Assembly (NCBI RefSeq): GCF_016863335.1
Contig: NZ_BOOR01000007.1
Span: forward strand, 1-64,000
Source: Planotetraspora thailandica
GTDB taxonomy: Bacteria > Actinomycetota > Actinomycetes > Streptosporangiales > Streptosporangiaceae
Length of the DNA stretch: 64,000 bases
Direction: 5' to 3'
The position numbers and the translations under genes are program-made. Below the pieces are notes generated by a model. The model worked only from the letters and a program-made list of their open reading frames with translations. It was not told the DNA's origin and made no database searches. Position 1 is the first letter of the stretch. Each line of letters opens with the position of its first letter. Below, piece by piece: positions 8,901 through 18,329 of the stretch.

Positions 8901-10196
8901 CCGGTCATCGGGGTCGCCTCCGGGCCCGCCTGGCCGGACCGGGCGCAGTGGGCAGACCCCGAGCGGAGCGTCGCCGAGATCGTCGCCCGGCTGCCCGAGC
9001 AGGACGCGGGCAAGGCGATCGAGTCCGTGCTCCCGGAAGGCACGGCCGCCCTGCTTGACCACTACGAGGCGGCCACTGCGGGCCGGTCGGCGGGGGAGGC
9101 GGCCCGCAAGCGGGCCCGCGACCGCATGTCGGCCGCCATCACCGAGTTCGGCGACGCGCTGGGCGCCTGCGAGGAGGACTACCGGCTCGACTGGCAGCCG
9201 GGAGAGTTCGTGGTCGTCGTGCGCGTGCACGACGCCGACGGCCGTCACCCGGTCGCCGAGTTCGCCCGCCGTACGGCCGAGCGCGCGCAGGAGCAGGGTG
9301 TTCTGCTGGAGGAACGCGAACGCACCGTCCTGGAGGACGAGCTGCTCGCCGGCCTGGCCCAGCAGATCTTCGACCGGGTCTTCGCCGCGAAGGACCTGGT
9401 CAAGGGTATGGACGCCGACACCAGGTCCAGGCCGATGGCGACCGGAACCACGGTGGGCATCCGCTGGGTGGTGGCCGACAAGATTACCGATTTGCAACGG
9501 CAGATCGCCGAACTCCTCGGGCACGACGGCCTGGGAGGCGAGCAGCTGGCCGATCTGCGCCGGATCCTGCGCCTCATGATCCGCGAATATCGGGCCGGGC
9601 ATCCCCGCGCGACCTACAAGGAAGTGCTCTCCAAGGTGCTGGACTACCGCGCCTGGCGCTCGTTCGAGCTGCGGCTCAAGGTCCCCGGCGAGGAGGAGGT
9701 GCGGCTGAGCAAGAAGCGCCACTCGCAGATGTCCGGCGGGGAGAAGTCGGCCGCCATCCACCTGCCGCTGTTCGCCGCGGCCAACGCGCTCTACTCGTCG
9801 GCCGCGGACACGTGCCCGCGGATGATCGCGCTCGACGAGGCGTTCGCCGGTATCGACGACGTCTACAAGCCCGACCTGCTCGGTCTCACCGTCCGTTATG
9901 ACCTGGACGTGTTCATGACCGGCCACGACCTGTGGGTCCGGTACGAGACGGTGCCCGCGGCGGCGCATTACGACATGCACAGCGACAAGGCGTCCCACAC
10001 GGTCTCGGCGATGCTCGTCCTGTGGGACGGCCGCCAGCTCGTCGACTCGGCGGCCGGGTTCTCCGGCAACGACGAGCTGGCCCAGGAACTGCTGGGCTTC
10101 GCCCCGACCCGGCGGGTGCCGGTGGCGACCGGCCTCCTGGCGATGGCGGGTGCGCAGGACACCCCCGGCGGAACACGAGTGAGCGAGAAAGCGTAG
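5979..10196 (+). CDS. jetC: SMC/SbcC-like ATPase, TIGR02680, Wadjet JetC-like
   Basis: A 1405-residue SMC-type ATPase. The Walker A motif GHNGSGKT is at residues 33-40. A very long Ala/Glu/Arg-rich coiled coil follows, with a globular middle (about residues 540-720) where a hinge would be expected. The C-terminal head carries the ABC signature MSGGEKS (about 1250) and Walker B MIALDEAFAGID (about 1284), so the ATPase looks intact. In Wadjet the JetC motor extrudes loops on small circular DNA, which JetD then cuts. Start ATG 5979 overlaps the JetB stop. No jetD (DUF2399/TIGR02679) follows: the next gene starts nine bases downstream and encodes dihydrolipoyl dehydrogenase. Confidence 0.9.
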   Translation: MTRFKPSRAGLINIWDYTDEEFVFADGRLVLRGHNGSGKTKALEVLFPFILDGVVDARRLDPFSGENRTMKSNLLYRGQESEYGFVWMEFAADARTVTLIIAMHAHKDRPEVKRSYFVTGKRLGVDFGLLSDDSRPLTDQQLKRMLEPDAWQGSPTDYREAVDGALFGLGRERYIQLLDLLLALRRPLLAKDLDPGKVSDTLTAGLSPVSESLVEQAARDFDNLAAVQRQFDDLTAADGAARAFLDRYADYLRAEVRFHLDRIAGRTQKVAKHAAEIDAARAEAERAEEAHADAQEACEAATGEQSRLAARLDGLKKDTAYTAQSDLENLRGQVSRGAQEIARAREANDRSAAHIAELRQEAAELDTQLKDARDSTGRLAARRAEAAGLAGITHADDDDLQAARAHVSARRRDVEDVRHQLAELGDAEKARGRAERAAQKAQQKIETCRLAVEAAERDLDETRMRAEERLSAWAGRWTAQAAGEAAVVPADDVAVLTESLARIGEPGAPSLAEVFGDLAEGRRTALATGMAALDVERRRLAAELERLAALRDEIATERDDAPAPAAHRHADRTGRPGAALWQLVRFADDVPDADAAAVEGALDAAGLLTAWIHPDPGLTEAAVAEAEADAYLIPAPAASRPAGPTLSGVLVPEDQDLVPAHVVSAVLDSIALPDSVADGATAGPAVSRKGQFTYGVHLGAQPKAGAEFIGATNRAARRRARLAECEHDIQARSQELSDVEAGRDTLQQRLADAGQAKSELQPVGKEILTRVAALAEKSTLLAAARAEHAEAATTLDDATAELDAERRRLRQAAADRNLPAAPAEIDAVDLAIGDFIEAAEQLFQERTRIGIYEDDLLARRRTVERLEREHRDAGEALAEKEEAHLSVAERLAAMEEALSAPLKEILDQINEVERALQAAGAAWRAADERARREHDALVQAQAACRHGKDALVAALSEMVDEFVAFGPLAQAELRPVIGVASGPAWPDRAQWADPERSVAEIVARLPEQDAGKAIESVLPEGTAALLDHYEAATAGRSAGEAARKRARDRMSAAITEFGDALGACEEDYRLDWQPGEFVVVVRVHDADGRHPVAEFARRTAERAQEQGVLLEERERTVLEDELLAGLAQQIFDRVFAAKDLVKGMDADTRSRPMATGTTVGIRWVVADKITDLQRQIAELLGHDGLGGEQLADLRRILRLMIREYRAGHPRATYKEVLSKVLDYRAWRSFELRLKVPGEEEVRLSKKRHSQMSGGEKSAAIHLPLFAAANALYSSAADTCPRMIALDEAFAGIDDVYKPDLLGLTVRYDLDVFMTGHDLWVRYETVPAAAHYDMHSDKASHTVSAMLVLWDGRQLVDSAAGFSGNDELAQELLGFAPTRRVPVATGLLAMAGAQDTPGGTRVSEKA

Positions 10197-10205
10197 GGTC
10201 CCGAC

Positions 10206-11606
10206 ATGAGCGATCATTACGACGTCGTGGTGCTCGGCGCGGGCCCCGGCGGCTACGTCGCCGCGATCCGGGCGGCTCAGCTCGGGCTCCGTACGGCGAT
10301 CATCGAGGAGCGTTACTGGGGCGGCGTCTGCCTCAACGTGGGATGCATCCCCTCCAAGGCACTGTTGCGCAACGCGGAGCTCGTCAACCTCCTGTCCCGG
10401 GAGGCCAAGACCTTCGGCATCCACGTCGACGGTGAGATCACCTTCGACTACGGCGAGGCGTTCCGGCGCAGCCGCAAGGTCGCCGACGGCCGGGTCAAGG
10501 GCGTGCACTTCCTGATGAAGAAGAACGGCATCACGGAGTACGACGGCCGGGGCACGTTCACCGACCCGAACACCCTGCAGGTGGACGGCTCCGACGGCTC
10601 CTCGACGACGGTGACGTTCGGCCACTGCATCATCGCCGCGGGCGCCACCACCAAGCTGCTGCCGGGCACCTCGCTGAGCGATCGGGTGGTGACCTACGAG
10701 GAGCAGATCCTCAGCGAGGAGCTGCCCGAGAGCATCGTGATCGCGGGCGCCGGCGCCATCGGCGTCGAATTCGCCTACGTGCTGAACGGCTACGGCGTGA
10801 AGGTGACGATCGTCGAGTTCCTCGACCGGCTCGTGCCGCTGGAGGACGAGGAGGTCTCCGCCGAACTGGCCCGGCGCTACAAGCGGCTCGGCATCGAGGT
10901 GCTGACCTCGACCCGCGTCGAGGCGATCGACGAGTCCGGCGACAAGGTCCGCGTCACGGTGTCACGCGACGGGCAGGCGCGCACCCTCGAAGCCGACAAG
11001 GTCCTGCAGGCCATCGGCTTCCAGCCGCGGGTCGAGGGCTACGGGCTGGAGAACACCGGCGTACGCCTGACCGACCGGGGAGCTGTGGACATCGACGGCT
11101 ACTGCCGTACGAACGTGCCGCACATCTTCGCGATCGGCGACGTGACGGCCAAGCTCATGCTCGCGCACGCGGCCGAGTCGATGGGCATCGTGGCGGCCGA
11201 GACGATCGCGGGCGCCGAGACCATGGAGCTCGAGTACGTCATGATCCCCCGGGCGACCTACTGCCAGCCGCAGATCGCGAGCTTCGGCTACACCGAGGCG
11301 CAGGCGCGTGAGCGCGGTTACGACGTGAAGGTCGCGAAGTTCCCCTTCACGGCGAACGGCAAGGCCCACGGCCTGGGCGACACGACGGGCTTCGTCAAGA
11401 TCCTCAGCGACGCGAAATACGGCGAGCTCATCGGCGCGCACCTGATCGGGCCCGACGTGACCGAGCTGCTGCCCGAGCTGACGCTGGCCCAGCAGTGGGA
11501 CCTCACGGTGAACGAGGTCGCGCGTAACGTGCACGCCCACCCGACGCTCGGTGAGGCGGTCAAGGAGGCGATCCACGGCCTGGCCGGCCACATGATCAAC
11601 TTCTGA
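10206..11606 (+). CDS. lpdA: Dihydrolipoyl dehydrogenase (E3)
   Basis: A full-length 466-residue FAD-dependent disulfide oxidoreductase that reoxidises the dihydrolipoyl groups of 2-oxoacid dehydrogenase complexes with NAD+. Visible are the FAD-binding [10 protein letters not shown] (11-20), the redox-active disulfide [13 protein letters not shown] (Cys42 and Cys47), the NAD-binding [11 protein letters not shown], the second FAD contact FAIGDV, and the C-terminal [13 protein letters not shown] with the catalytic His-Glu pair. It begins nine bases after the SMC gene and may be read from the same transcript, although nothing links its function to defence. It ends three bases from the convergent TetR gene. 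Confidence 0.93.
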   Translation: MSDHYDVVVLGAGPGGYVAAIRAAQLGLRTAIIEERYWGGVCLNVGCIPSKALLRNAELVNLLSREAKTFGIHVDGEITFDYGEAFRRSRKVADGRVKGVHFLMKKNGITEYDGRGTFTDPNTLQVDGSDGSSTTVTFGHCIIAAGATTKLLPGTSLSDRVVTYEEQILSEELPESIVIAGAGAIGVEFAYVLNGYGVKVTIVEFLDRLVPLEDEEVSAELARRYKRLGIEVLTSTRVEAIDESGDKVRVTVSRDGQARTLEADKVLQAIGFQPRVEGYGLENTGVRLTDRGAVDIDGYCRTNVPHIFAIGDVTAKLMLAHAAESMGIVAAETIAGAETMELEYVMIPRATYCQPQIASFGYTEAQARERGYDVKVAKFPFTANGKAHGLGDTTGFVKILSDAKYGELIGAHLIGPDVTELLPELTLAQQWDLTVNEVARNVHAHPTLGEAVKEAIHGLAGHMINF

Positions 11607-11609
11607 CAA

Positions 11610-12335
11610 TCAGATTCCCAGGCGGGCGGCGACGCCGTCGAGCACGCAGTCGAGCCCGAGCTCGAACTGCCACTGCGGATCGTCCTTGCGGGTGGCCTCG
11701 CGGAGGTAGCGCCGGTAGGTGGGGTAGCGGCCGGTGCCCATGAGCCAGCTCATCTGCGGGGCCAGCCCTGTGCGGGCCTCGTCGCCGCTCGCCCACCCGC
11801 GTTCCCGCATGATCTGCTCAAGGCCGATCTCGGATTCGACCGCGCCGCGCACATAGGACGTGACGGTCCGGAAGACGGCCATCATCGTGTCGGCGTCCAG
11901 ACCCAGGCCGTCGAGCGTGGACAGAACGCGTTCCGGCACGGCCATCTGGTTCGGCGTCAGCACCAGCACCACCGTGCGGATCATCCACGGATGTTTCAGC
12001 ATGACGGCCCGGGTGCGGGTGGCGAGCGTGCGCATGGCCTCCCGCCAGTCCGCGGTGTCGTCGGACAGCGACAGCTCGCCGTGCACGAAGTCGGTCATCA
12101 GCTCCAGCAGCTCGTCCTTGCCGTTCACGTACCGGTAGGCGGCCATGGGGGCGACTCCCAGCTCGGTGGCCAGGCGTCGCATCGTGACGGCGTCGAGCCC
12201 TTCCGCGTCGGCGATCGCGACGGCGGCCTCGGCGATCCGCTGAGGGGTGAGGGTCGCGCGGGGAGCGGGAGCCGGGCGCTCGAGCCGCTCCCACAAGGTG
12301 AGCTTCGCCGGGTCCTGCTTCTCCTGGGAAGGCAT
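11610..12335 (-). CDS. TetR/AcrR family regulator
   Basis: A 241-residue repressor. The N-terminal helix-turn-helix spans about residues 27-72 (TPQRIAEAAVAIADAEG, then MRRLATELGVAPMAAYRYV), and the C-terminal half resembles the TetR_C class-1 ligand pocket. Start ATG 12335 is preceded by AGGAG seven to eight bases upstream on the minus strand. The longer open frame to 12464 would cross the operator and is rejected. It is divergent from the FMN reductase and MFS genes, and a long palindrome lies between them, so it most likely represses that operon and itself until a small molecule, perhaps a quinone or drug exported by the pump, releases it. Confidence 0.88.
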   Translation of the reverse strand: MPSQEKQDPAKLTLWERLERPAPAPRATLTPQRIAEAAVAIADAEGLDAVTMRRLATELGVAPMAAYRYVNGKDELLELMTDFVHGELSLSDDTADWREAMRTLATRTRAVMLKHPWMIRTVVLVLTPNQMAVPERVLSTLDGLGLDADTMMAVFRTVTSYVRGAVESEIGLEQIMRERGWASGDEARTGLAPQMSWLMGTGRYPTYRRYLREATRKDDPQWQFELGLDCVLDGVAARLGI

Positions 12336-12399
12336 GGGGCTCCTCTCACCGACCTGTCTCGCGTACACCGTATCAACAGTAGACGTTATATACCGAACT

Positions 12400-12433
12400 G
12401 TGTACGATGTATCTCGATCGATACGACGTACAC
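12400..12433. promoter_or_regulatory. Palindromic operator for the divergent TetR gene
   Basis: An inverted repeat with 14-base arms, GTGTACGATGTATC and GATACGACGTACAC, separated by six bases. Twelve of fourteen positions are symmetric. A third, weaker copy of the arm (GCGTACACCGTATC, 12361-12374) lies closer to the regulator gene. The site sits 16 bases before the FMN reductase start, in the right place to block transcription. Binding by the adjacent TetR protein is inferred. Confidence 0.7.
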
Positions 12434-12448
12434 ATCGGAGGGGTACCC

Positions 12449-14240
<1,792 letters not shown>

Positions 14241-14274
14241 GCCCTCGCCTTGTCTCGCCACCGGGCACGGTCCG

Positions 14275-15111
14275 TCAGCCGAGGGGCGCCGGCTCGACGT
14301 GGTGCAGATCGAAGGGGAACAGGTCGTCGCCGTGATCCACGACGGTGCTGCACCGGTGCCGGACCAGTTCGATCGCCGAGGCGGGGTCGAGTGCATCCTC
14401 GTGGGCCCAGCCCGGGAGCATCGCGGCGTCCACGTTGTAGTGGAGTCGCCCGTCGACCACGTAGTCACGGCGGAAGTCGGTTCCCCACTGGGAGTTGTGG
14501 CCCCAGCCGTGCGAGAGGTCGTTCGTGGGCCGTGACCGGCGACGGTAGGTCCAGTAGAGGGTCGACCGGTCGGCGACACCGGCCACCAGGTGTTTCGATC
14601 CCGCCCGTACGACCACTCCGGCTCGCATCAGCAGCATCGCGCCGACGAGATGGCCGGGCCAGCGCTCCTCGACGACCGACGGCGGCTCGTCGGGGTCGTC
14701 GGCCTGCCGTACCTCGATGATCTCGTGGAAGAACGGGTGGAACTCGTGTACGGCGATGCGCTCGGCGCCCAGCGAATCGCAGAACGCGGGATAGGCGTCG
14801 GTCGGCGGGAGGAACTCGTCGGCGGCCGACGCGGAATCGGCCGGGGGATCCTGGTAGCGCAGGATGAGCAGGTCGAGGACGCGGCTCAGGTGGTACAGCT
14901 GCTCCAGCGGGCTGTAATGGTCCGGCTCGGGATGTTCTCCGAGCGAGACGAGATGTTTGCCCGCGTGGCCCCATTCCCGCACGTCTTCCACGTACTGCGC
15001 ATGCTCGTCCAGCCAGCGCCGCAGTCGGCCGGTCAGCCCGGGTCCCTCGTGGTCGAGGAGGCGCATGTACAGAGCACGCCAGTGGTGACCTGGTGATATG
15101 TCCTCACTCAC
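14275..15111 (-). CDS. Conserved hypothetical protein
   Basis: A 278-residue acidic, His/Trp-rich soluble protein that I do not recognise. No signal peptide or membrane segment is visible. Scattered His and Asp residues (AVHEFHPFFHEIIE, LSHGWGHNSQWGTDFRR) could suggest a metal site, but no named motif is present. It converges with the truncated MFS gene, 34 bases apart. Codon usage follows the GC-rich pattern of the neighbourhood, so the frame is credible even though function is unknown. Confidence 0.65.
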   Translation of the reverse strand: MSEDISPGHHWRALYMRLLDHEGPGLTGRLRRWLDEHAQYVEDVREWGHAGKHLVSLGEHPEPDHYSPLEQLYHLSRVLDLLILRYQDPPADSASAADEFLPPTDAYPAFCDSLGAERIAVHEFHPFFHEIIEVRQADDPDEPPSVVEERWPGHLVGAMLLMRAGVVVRAGSKHLVAGVADRSTLYWTYRRRSRPTNDLSHGWGHNSQWGTDFRRDYVVDGRLHYNVDAAMLPGWAHEDALDPASAIELVRHRCSTVVDHGDDLFPFDLHHVEPAPLG

Positions 15112-15339
15112 GCGTTCAATGATCGTATGTGGGTGCTTCTCGTGGCAAAGCGGTTTCCGTAGGGCAGAGTCTGCGAGCGGAGGCCATGTCCCGGTTCATC
15201 TTCTCCATGCTTTTCGCCATTTCTCGGGCGAATGGCGAGTGCATTTCGACCGTACGACGTCCTGAACGCTATATGTGCAAATATTTTCGCCTTGTTGGGT
15301 AATTCGATGGGATCGGCTCTCGTCGTGGAGAAGAAAGCC
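15112..15339. other. Intergenic region, nothing recognised
   Basis: About 230 bases of lower GC between the hypothetical protein gene and the terminator of the I36-like gene. The only structure is a short hairpin with eight-base arms, TCGCCATT (15214-15221) and AATGGCGA (15231-15238). No gene with good codon bias is visible. Confidence 0.5.
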
Positions 15340-15371
15340 GCCTCCCGCCGGTTCGTCGTCCGGCGGGAGGC
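15340..15371 (-). terminator. Rho-independent terminator of the I36-like gene
   Basis: A perfect 12-bp stem (GCCTCCCGCCGG with CCGGCGGGAGGC, eight-base loop) located about 40 bases past the stop codon. On the minus strand it is followed by TTTCTTCTCC, a usable U-rich tract, so it fits the upstream secreted-protein gene. Confidence 0.8.
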
Positions 15372-15411
15372 TGTCTTCCGGCCTGTCAGGTGCAGGGTCC
15401 TCTGCGGGGAA

Positions 15412-16002
15412 TCAGCAGGGGACGACCATGTCGATGATGTCGTTCAGCGGCCCGCCGTTGTCGTAGCGCTTGTCGATGGCGAGGTTGGCGCGCCAGTCGT
15501 AGGCGTACGTCCAGAACACGAGCTTCCAGGAGCCCTCCCAGTTGTAGAAGTTGGCCCTGGTGCCCGTGGTCTGGTTGTTGGTCATCGAGGAGATGCGGTC
15601 GTTCCACTTGGCGCCGGAGGCGCCGGTGCCGACCCACGCGCCGTCCGGGTAGCGGTATCCGCCGAGGTCGTACCACCCGCAGGTGTAGAACCGGATGCCG
15701 TTTCCGCCTCCGTTGGAGTGCTCCCACGTGCAGAGGTAGTAGTAGGCGCAGGAGGCGGCCAAGGCACGCGCTTCAGCCTGCGTGCGCGGCAGCATGAGCA
15801 CCATGCCGTCGGCGATCTTCACTTCGGTGGGGCTGATCTTCACCGCCTTCGGGTTGAGGCTGAGGACCTTGTCCACCGTGAGTTGCGCGCTTCCGGCCGG
15901 TGGCGCGGAGGGAGCGGCCTGGGCTGATCCGGCGGAGATGGCGATCGTGCATGCTGCGGTGAGCATGCCGACGATCACGGCGAGCGTGCGGGGGAGTCGC
16001 AT
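15412..16002 (-). CDS. Secreted peptidase-inhibitor-like protein (family I36)
   Basis: A 196-residue exported protein. The N-terminus is a classical Sec signal (Arg residues, then LAVIVGMLTAACTIAISAG, cleavage near AQA-AP at about residue 29). A short propeptide-like region precedes a Cys- and aromatic-rich domain (YLCTWEHSNGGGNGIRFYTC to the end) of the beta/gamma-crystallin-like type found in Streptomyces metalloproteinase inhibitor and the I36 family. Cysteines near YYYLC, FYTC and the terminal VVPC could form disulfides. It would act outside the cell, possibly on proteases. It stands alone, with its own terminator downstream. Confidence 0.7.
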   Translation of the reverse strand: MRLPRTLAVIVGMLTAACTIAISAGSAQAAPSAPPAGSAQLTVDKVLSLNPKAVKISPTEVKIADGMVLMLPRTQAEARALAASCAYYYLCTWEHSNGGGNGIRFYTCGWYDLGGYRYPDGAWVGTGASGAKWNDRISSMTNNQTTGTRANFYNWEGSWKLVFWTYAYDWRANLAIDKRYDNGGPLNDIIDMVVPC

Positions 16003-16732
16003 GAGACTGCCTTTCTACAGAGCGATGATGTGAACTGCGGCATTGCCGTACGTCCGCGAGGGGTGCGTTTCAGCGCGCAGCACAAAAATATTCGCCGCTG
16101 CAGTGAGCCACCCCGTCGGAACTCTCCTTGCTCACTCTCATGACTCGCTATGTCGAATCACGCAAAGCAGAACGTAATTGGCGCCTCGAAGGAATGCAAC
16201 CACTTGATTTGACAGGCATTTTCACGATGTGGAAAACCTGGCGGATAGTGGTCTTTCGAATTTATTCTGTGACCGGATTCGGTGAGCGATCTTTACTTGT
16301 CCGTCGCGACACTGTGTGATCGTCGATCGCTGTGCTCGCCGCGTTCACGCGGGGCCTGAGAGGCACGTGCTCAGGGGTGCGGTACGGCCTCTCACGTGCA
16401 CGTTCGCTCCGTGGTGACGCGTTCGGCCGGCGGCCGGTGTGGAGGTCCCGCGGGCGGCGGGAGGTTTTCACCGTGGGCGTCCGAACGGCTCCTGTGCTCG
16501 TGCGGCGATACGGAAATCGGGCCCGCCGAATTCCGAGGGGAGCCGGAGAAATTGTTGCGCCCTCGTGGGAGAGGTGCCGATCCGGGCCGGCTATGCCGCG
16601 GCAAACGGGCCGGGAAAATTCCGGCCCATGCAGGGCTTGCCCGGCCGCCGAACCGGCCATGTGGTCAGGGGCTCTTCGGCGAAGTGATCGGGCTCGAACC
16701 GGGCAGGTCGACCGATTCGTCCGGGGGGCTCT
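16003..16732. other. Long intergenic region with a small duplicated 3' end
   Basis: About 730 bases between two leftward genes, starting AT-rich and becoming GC-rich. No gene with convincing codon bias is visible. The only structure is an imperfect direct repeat of about 20 bases: GGGGCTCTTCGGCGAAGTGA at 16668-16687 matches GGGGCTCTTCAGCGAAGCGA at 16725-16744, which covers the end of the MarR gene including its stop. Confidence 0.5.
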
Positions 16733-17206
16733 TCAGCGAAGCGATGCCGTCCGGGCGGACACGTTGGCCGTCAGGCGCCGCAGGCTGGCCCGGGTCCGCT
16801 CGAACTCCTCCGGCTCCAGTCCCATGGCGTCGCCGATCGCGGCCGGGATGGACCGGGCGCGCTCCCGGAGGGCGGCGCCCTTGTCGGTCAGGGTGATCCG
16901 TACGGTGCGTTCGTCGTCCGCCGCGCGGTCGCGGCGCAGGAGGCCGGCTGTCTCGAGCCGTTTGAGCAGTGGGGTCAGGGTGCCGTAGTCCAACTGGAGG
17001 CCGGCGCCGAGTGCCTTGACGGGGACGTCGTCGTCCTCCCACAGGGCGAGCAGGACGAGGTACTGCGGGTAGGTCAGGCCCAGTTCCTCCAGCAGGGGGC
17101 GATACAGGGCGGTGACGGCGCGGGACGCGGCGTACAGGGCGAAGCACATCTGGTCGTCCAGGAGCAGGGAGAACTCCTCGGCGGCCGCTTCCGGCTGAGA
17201 GGTCAT
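16733..17206 (-). CDS. MarR family regulator (OhrR-like)
   Basis: A 157-residue winged-helix repressor. The MFALY/CFALYAASRAVTALYRPLL region near Cys20 resembles the peroxide-sensing Cys of OhrR proteins, and the wing segment (TPLLKRLETAGLLRRDRAAD, then DERTVRITLT) is the typical MarR DNA-binding part. The single N-terminal Cys (LLDDQMCFALYAASRA) suggests a thiol-based redox switch. Start ATG 17206 is chosen since the longer frame to 17293 would run through the shared promoter. It is divergent from an alpha/beta hydrolase gene, and CTTGTGTACAAG lies between them. Confidence 0.85.
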   Translation of the reverse strand: MTSQPEAAAEEFSLLLDDQMCFALYAASRAVTALYRPLLEELGLTYPQYLVLLALWEDDDVPVKALGAGLQLDYGTLTPLLKRLETAGLLRRDRAADDERTVRITLTDKGAALRERARSIPAAIGDAMGLEPEEFERTRASLRRLTANVSARTASLR

Positions 17207-17299
17207 GGCGGTTCCATCAGGTGGGCGGGAGGCAGGGTGGAGGCCCGGCCACGCGACAGCATATTTCGCCACTGACAAAATTTCAACGTCCACACTTAG

Positions 17300-17311
17300 C
17301 TTGTGTACAAG
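17300..17311. promoter_or_regulatory. Candidate MarR operator
   Basis: The short palindrome CTTGTGTACAAG (five-base arms, two-base centre) lies about 95 bases before the MarR start and 50 bases before the hydrolase start. It contains the TTGT-N-ACAA pattern often bound by MarR-type repressors. Assignment to the adjacent regulator is inferred from position. Confidence 0.45.
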
Positions 17312-17360
17312 GAAATTGCGCGCTAGGTTTCCTCGTGTTCAACGACGAAGGAGAGCCGCC

Positions 17361-18317
17361 ATGAGCACGAACGTCACGCCTGTCCTGGAGCCGGCCGCCG
17401 CCGCGTTCGCCCAGGCCACCGCCAACCCGCCGTATCTGTTCGACCTGCCTCCCGTGGAGGGCCGCAAGGCGGTCGACGAGGTGCAGTCGAGCGAGATTGC
17501 CAAGCCCGCCGTCGATGAGGAGTGGGTCACCGTCCAGGGCGGGCCGACCGGCAGCGTCCGGGCACGCATCGTCCGGCCCCAGGGCGCCACGGGCACGCTG
17601 CCCGTCGTTCTCTACATCCACGGCGCCGGATGGGTCTTCGGAAACGCGCACACCCATGACCGGCTCGTCCGCGAGCTCGCAGTCGGCGCGCACGCCGCCG
17701 TGGTGTTCCCCGAGTACGACCTGTCGCCCGAGGCGCGCTATCCCGTCGCCATCGAGCAGAACTACACGGTCGCCAGGTGGATCGTCACCGACGGGGCGGC
17801 CAAGGGGCTGGACACGGCGCGGATCGCGATCGCCGGCGATTCGGTCGGCGGCAACATGACCGCAGCCCTGACCCTGATGGCCAAGGAACGCGGCGACGTG
17901 GCCTTCGTCCAGCAGGTGCTGTTCTACCCGGTCACCGACGCGTCGTTCGACACCGAGTCCTACCACCAGTTCGCGGAGGGGTACTTTCTGCGCAGGGACG
18001 GCATGCAGTGGTTCTGGGACCAGTACACGACCGACCCGGCGCAGCGCGCCGAGATCACCGCCTCGCCGTTGCGGGCCACCGTCGAGCAGCTGAAGGGACT
18101 TCCCCCGGCGCTCGTCATCACCGGCGAGGCCGACGTGTTGCGCGACGAGGGCGAGGCGTATGCGAACAAGCTGCGGCAGGCCGGGGTGCCGGTGACCGCC
18201 GTGCGCTTCCAGGGGATCATCCACGACTTCGTGATGCTCAACGCGCTGCGGGAGACCCACGCCGCCGAGGCCGCCATCAACCTGGCCGTCGGCACCCTGC
18301 GCAGCGCGCTCGCGTGA
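17361..18317 (+). CDS. Alpha/beta hydrolase, HSL/acetyl-esterase family
   Basis: A 318-residue esterase of the hormone-sensitive-lipase type. The oxyanion motif appears as HGAGW (canonical HGGGW), the nucleophile elbow as GDSVGGN with the catalytic Ser, the Asp is in EADVLRDEGEAYANKL, and the His is in GIIHDFVML, so the triad is complete. It hydrolyses short-chain esters or a xenobiotic. AAGGAG lies eight bases before ATG 17361. Regulation by the divergent MarR-type protein is likely. It converges with the SDR gene 12 bases downstream. Confidence 0.88.
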   Translation: MSTNVTPVLEPAAAAFAQATANPPYLFDLPPVEGRKAVDEVQSSEIAKPAVDEEWVTVQGGPTGSVRARIVRPQGATGTLPVVLYIHGAGWVFGNAHTHDRLVRELAVGAHAAVVFPEYDLSPEARYPVAIEQNYTVARWIVTDGAAKGLDTARIAIAGDSVGGNMTAALTLMAKERGDVAFVQQVLFYPVTDASFDTESYHQFAEGYFLRRDGMQWFWDQYTTDPAQRAEITASPLRATVEQLKGLPPALVITGEADVLRDEGEAYANKLRQAGVPVTAVRFQGIIHDFVMLNALRETHAAEAAINLAVGTLRSALA

Positions 18318-18329
18318 CGGTCGGTGTGG

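Noticed and set aside
10197-10205. A jetD gene or a JetC-JetD fusion
   Set aside because: Only nine bases separate jetC from lpdA, and the end of JetC shows no Toprim or DUF2399-like extension.
5907-10625. A 1572-codon open frame on the minus strand
   Set aside because: Antisense to the SMC-like ATPase, whose motifs are intact. Long antisense frames are expected in DNA with about 70% GC, and the translation has no recognisable domain.
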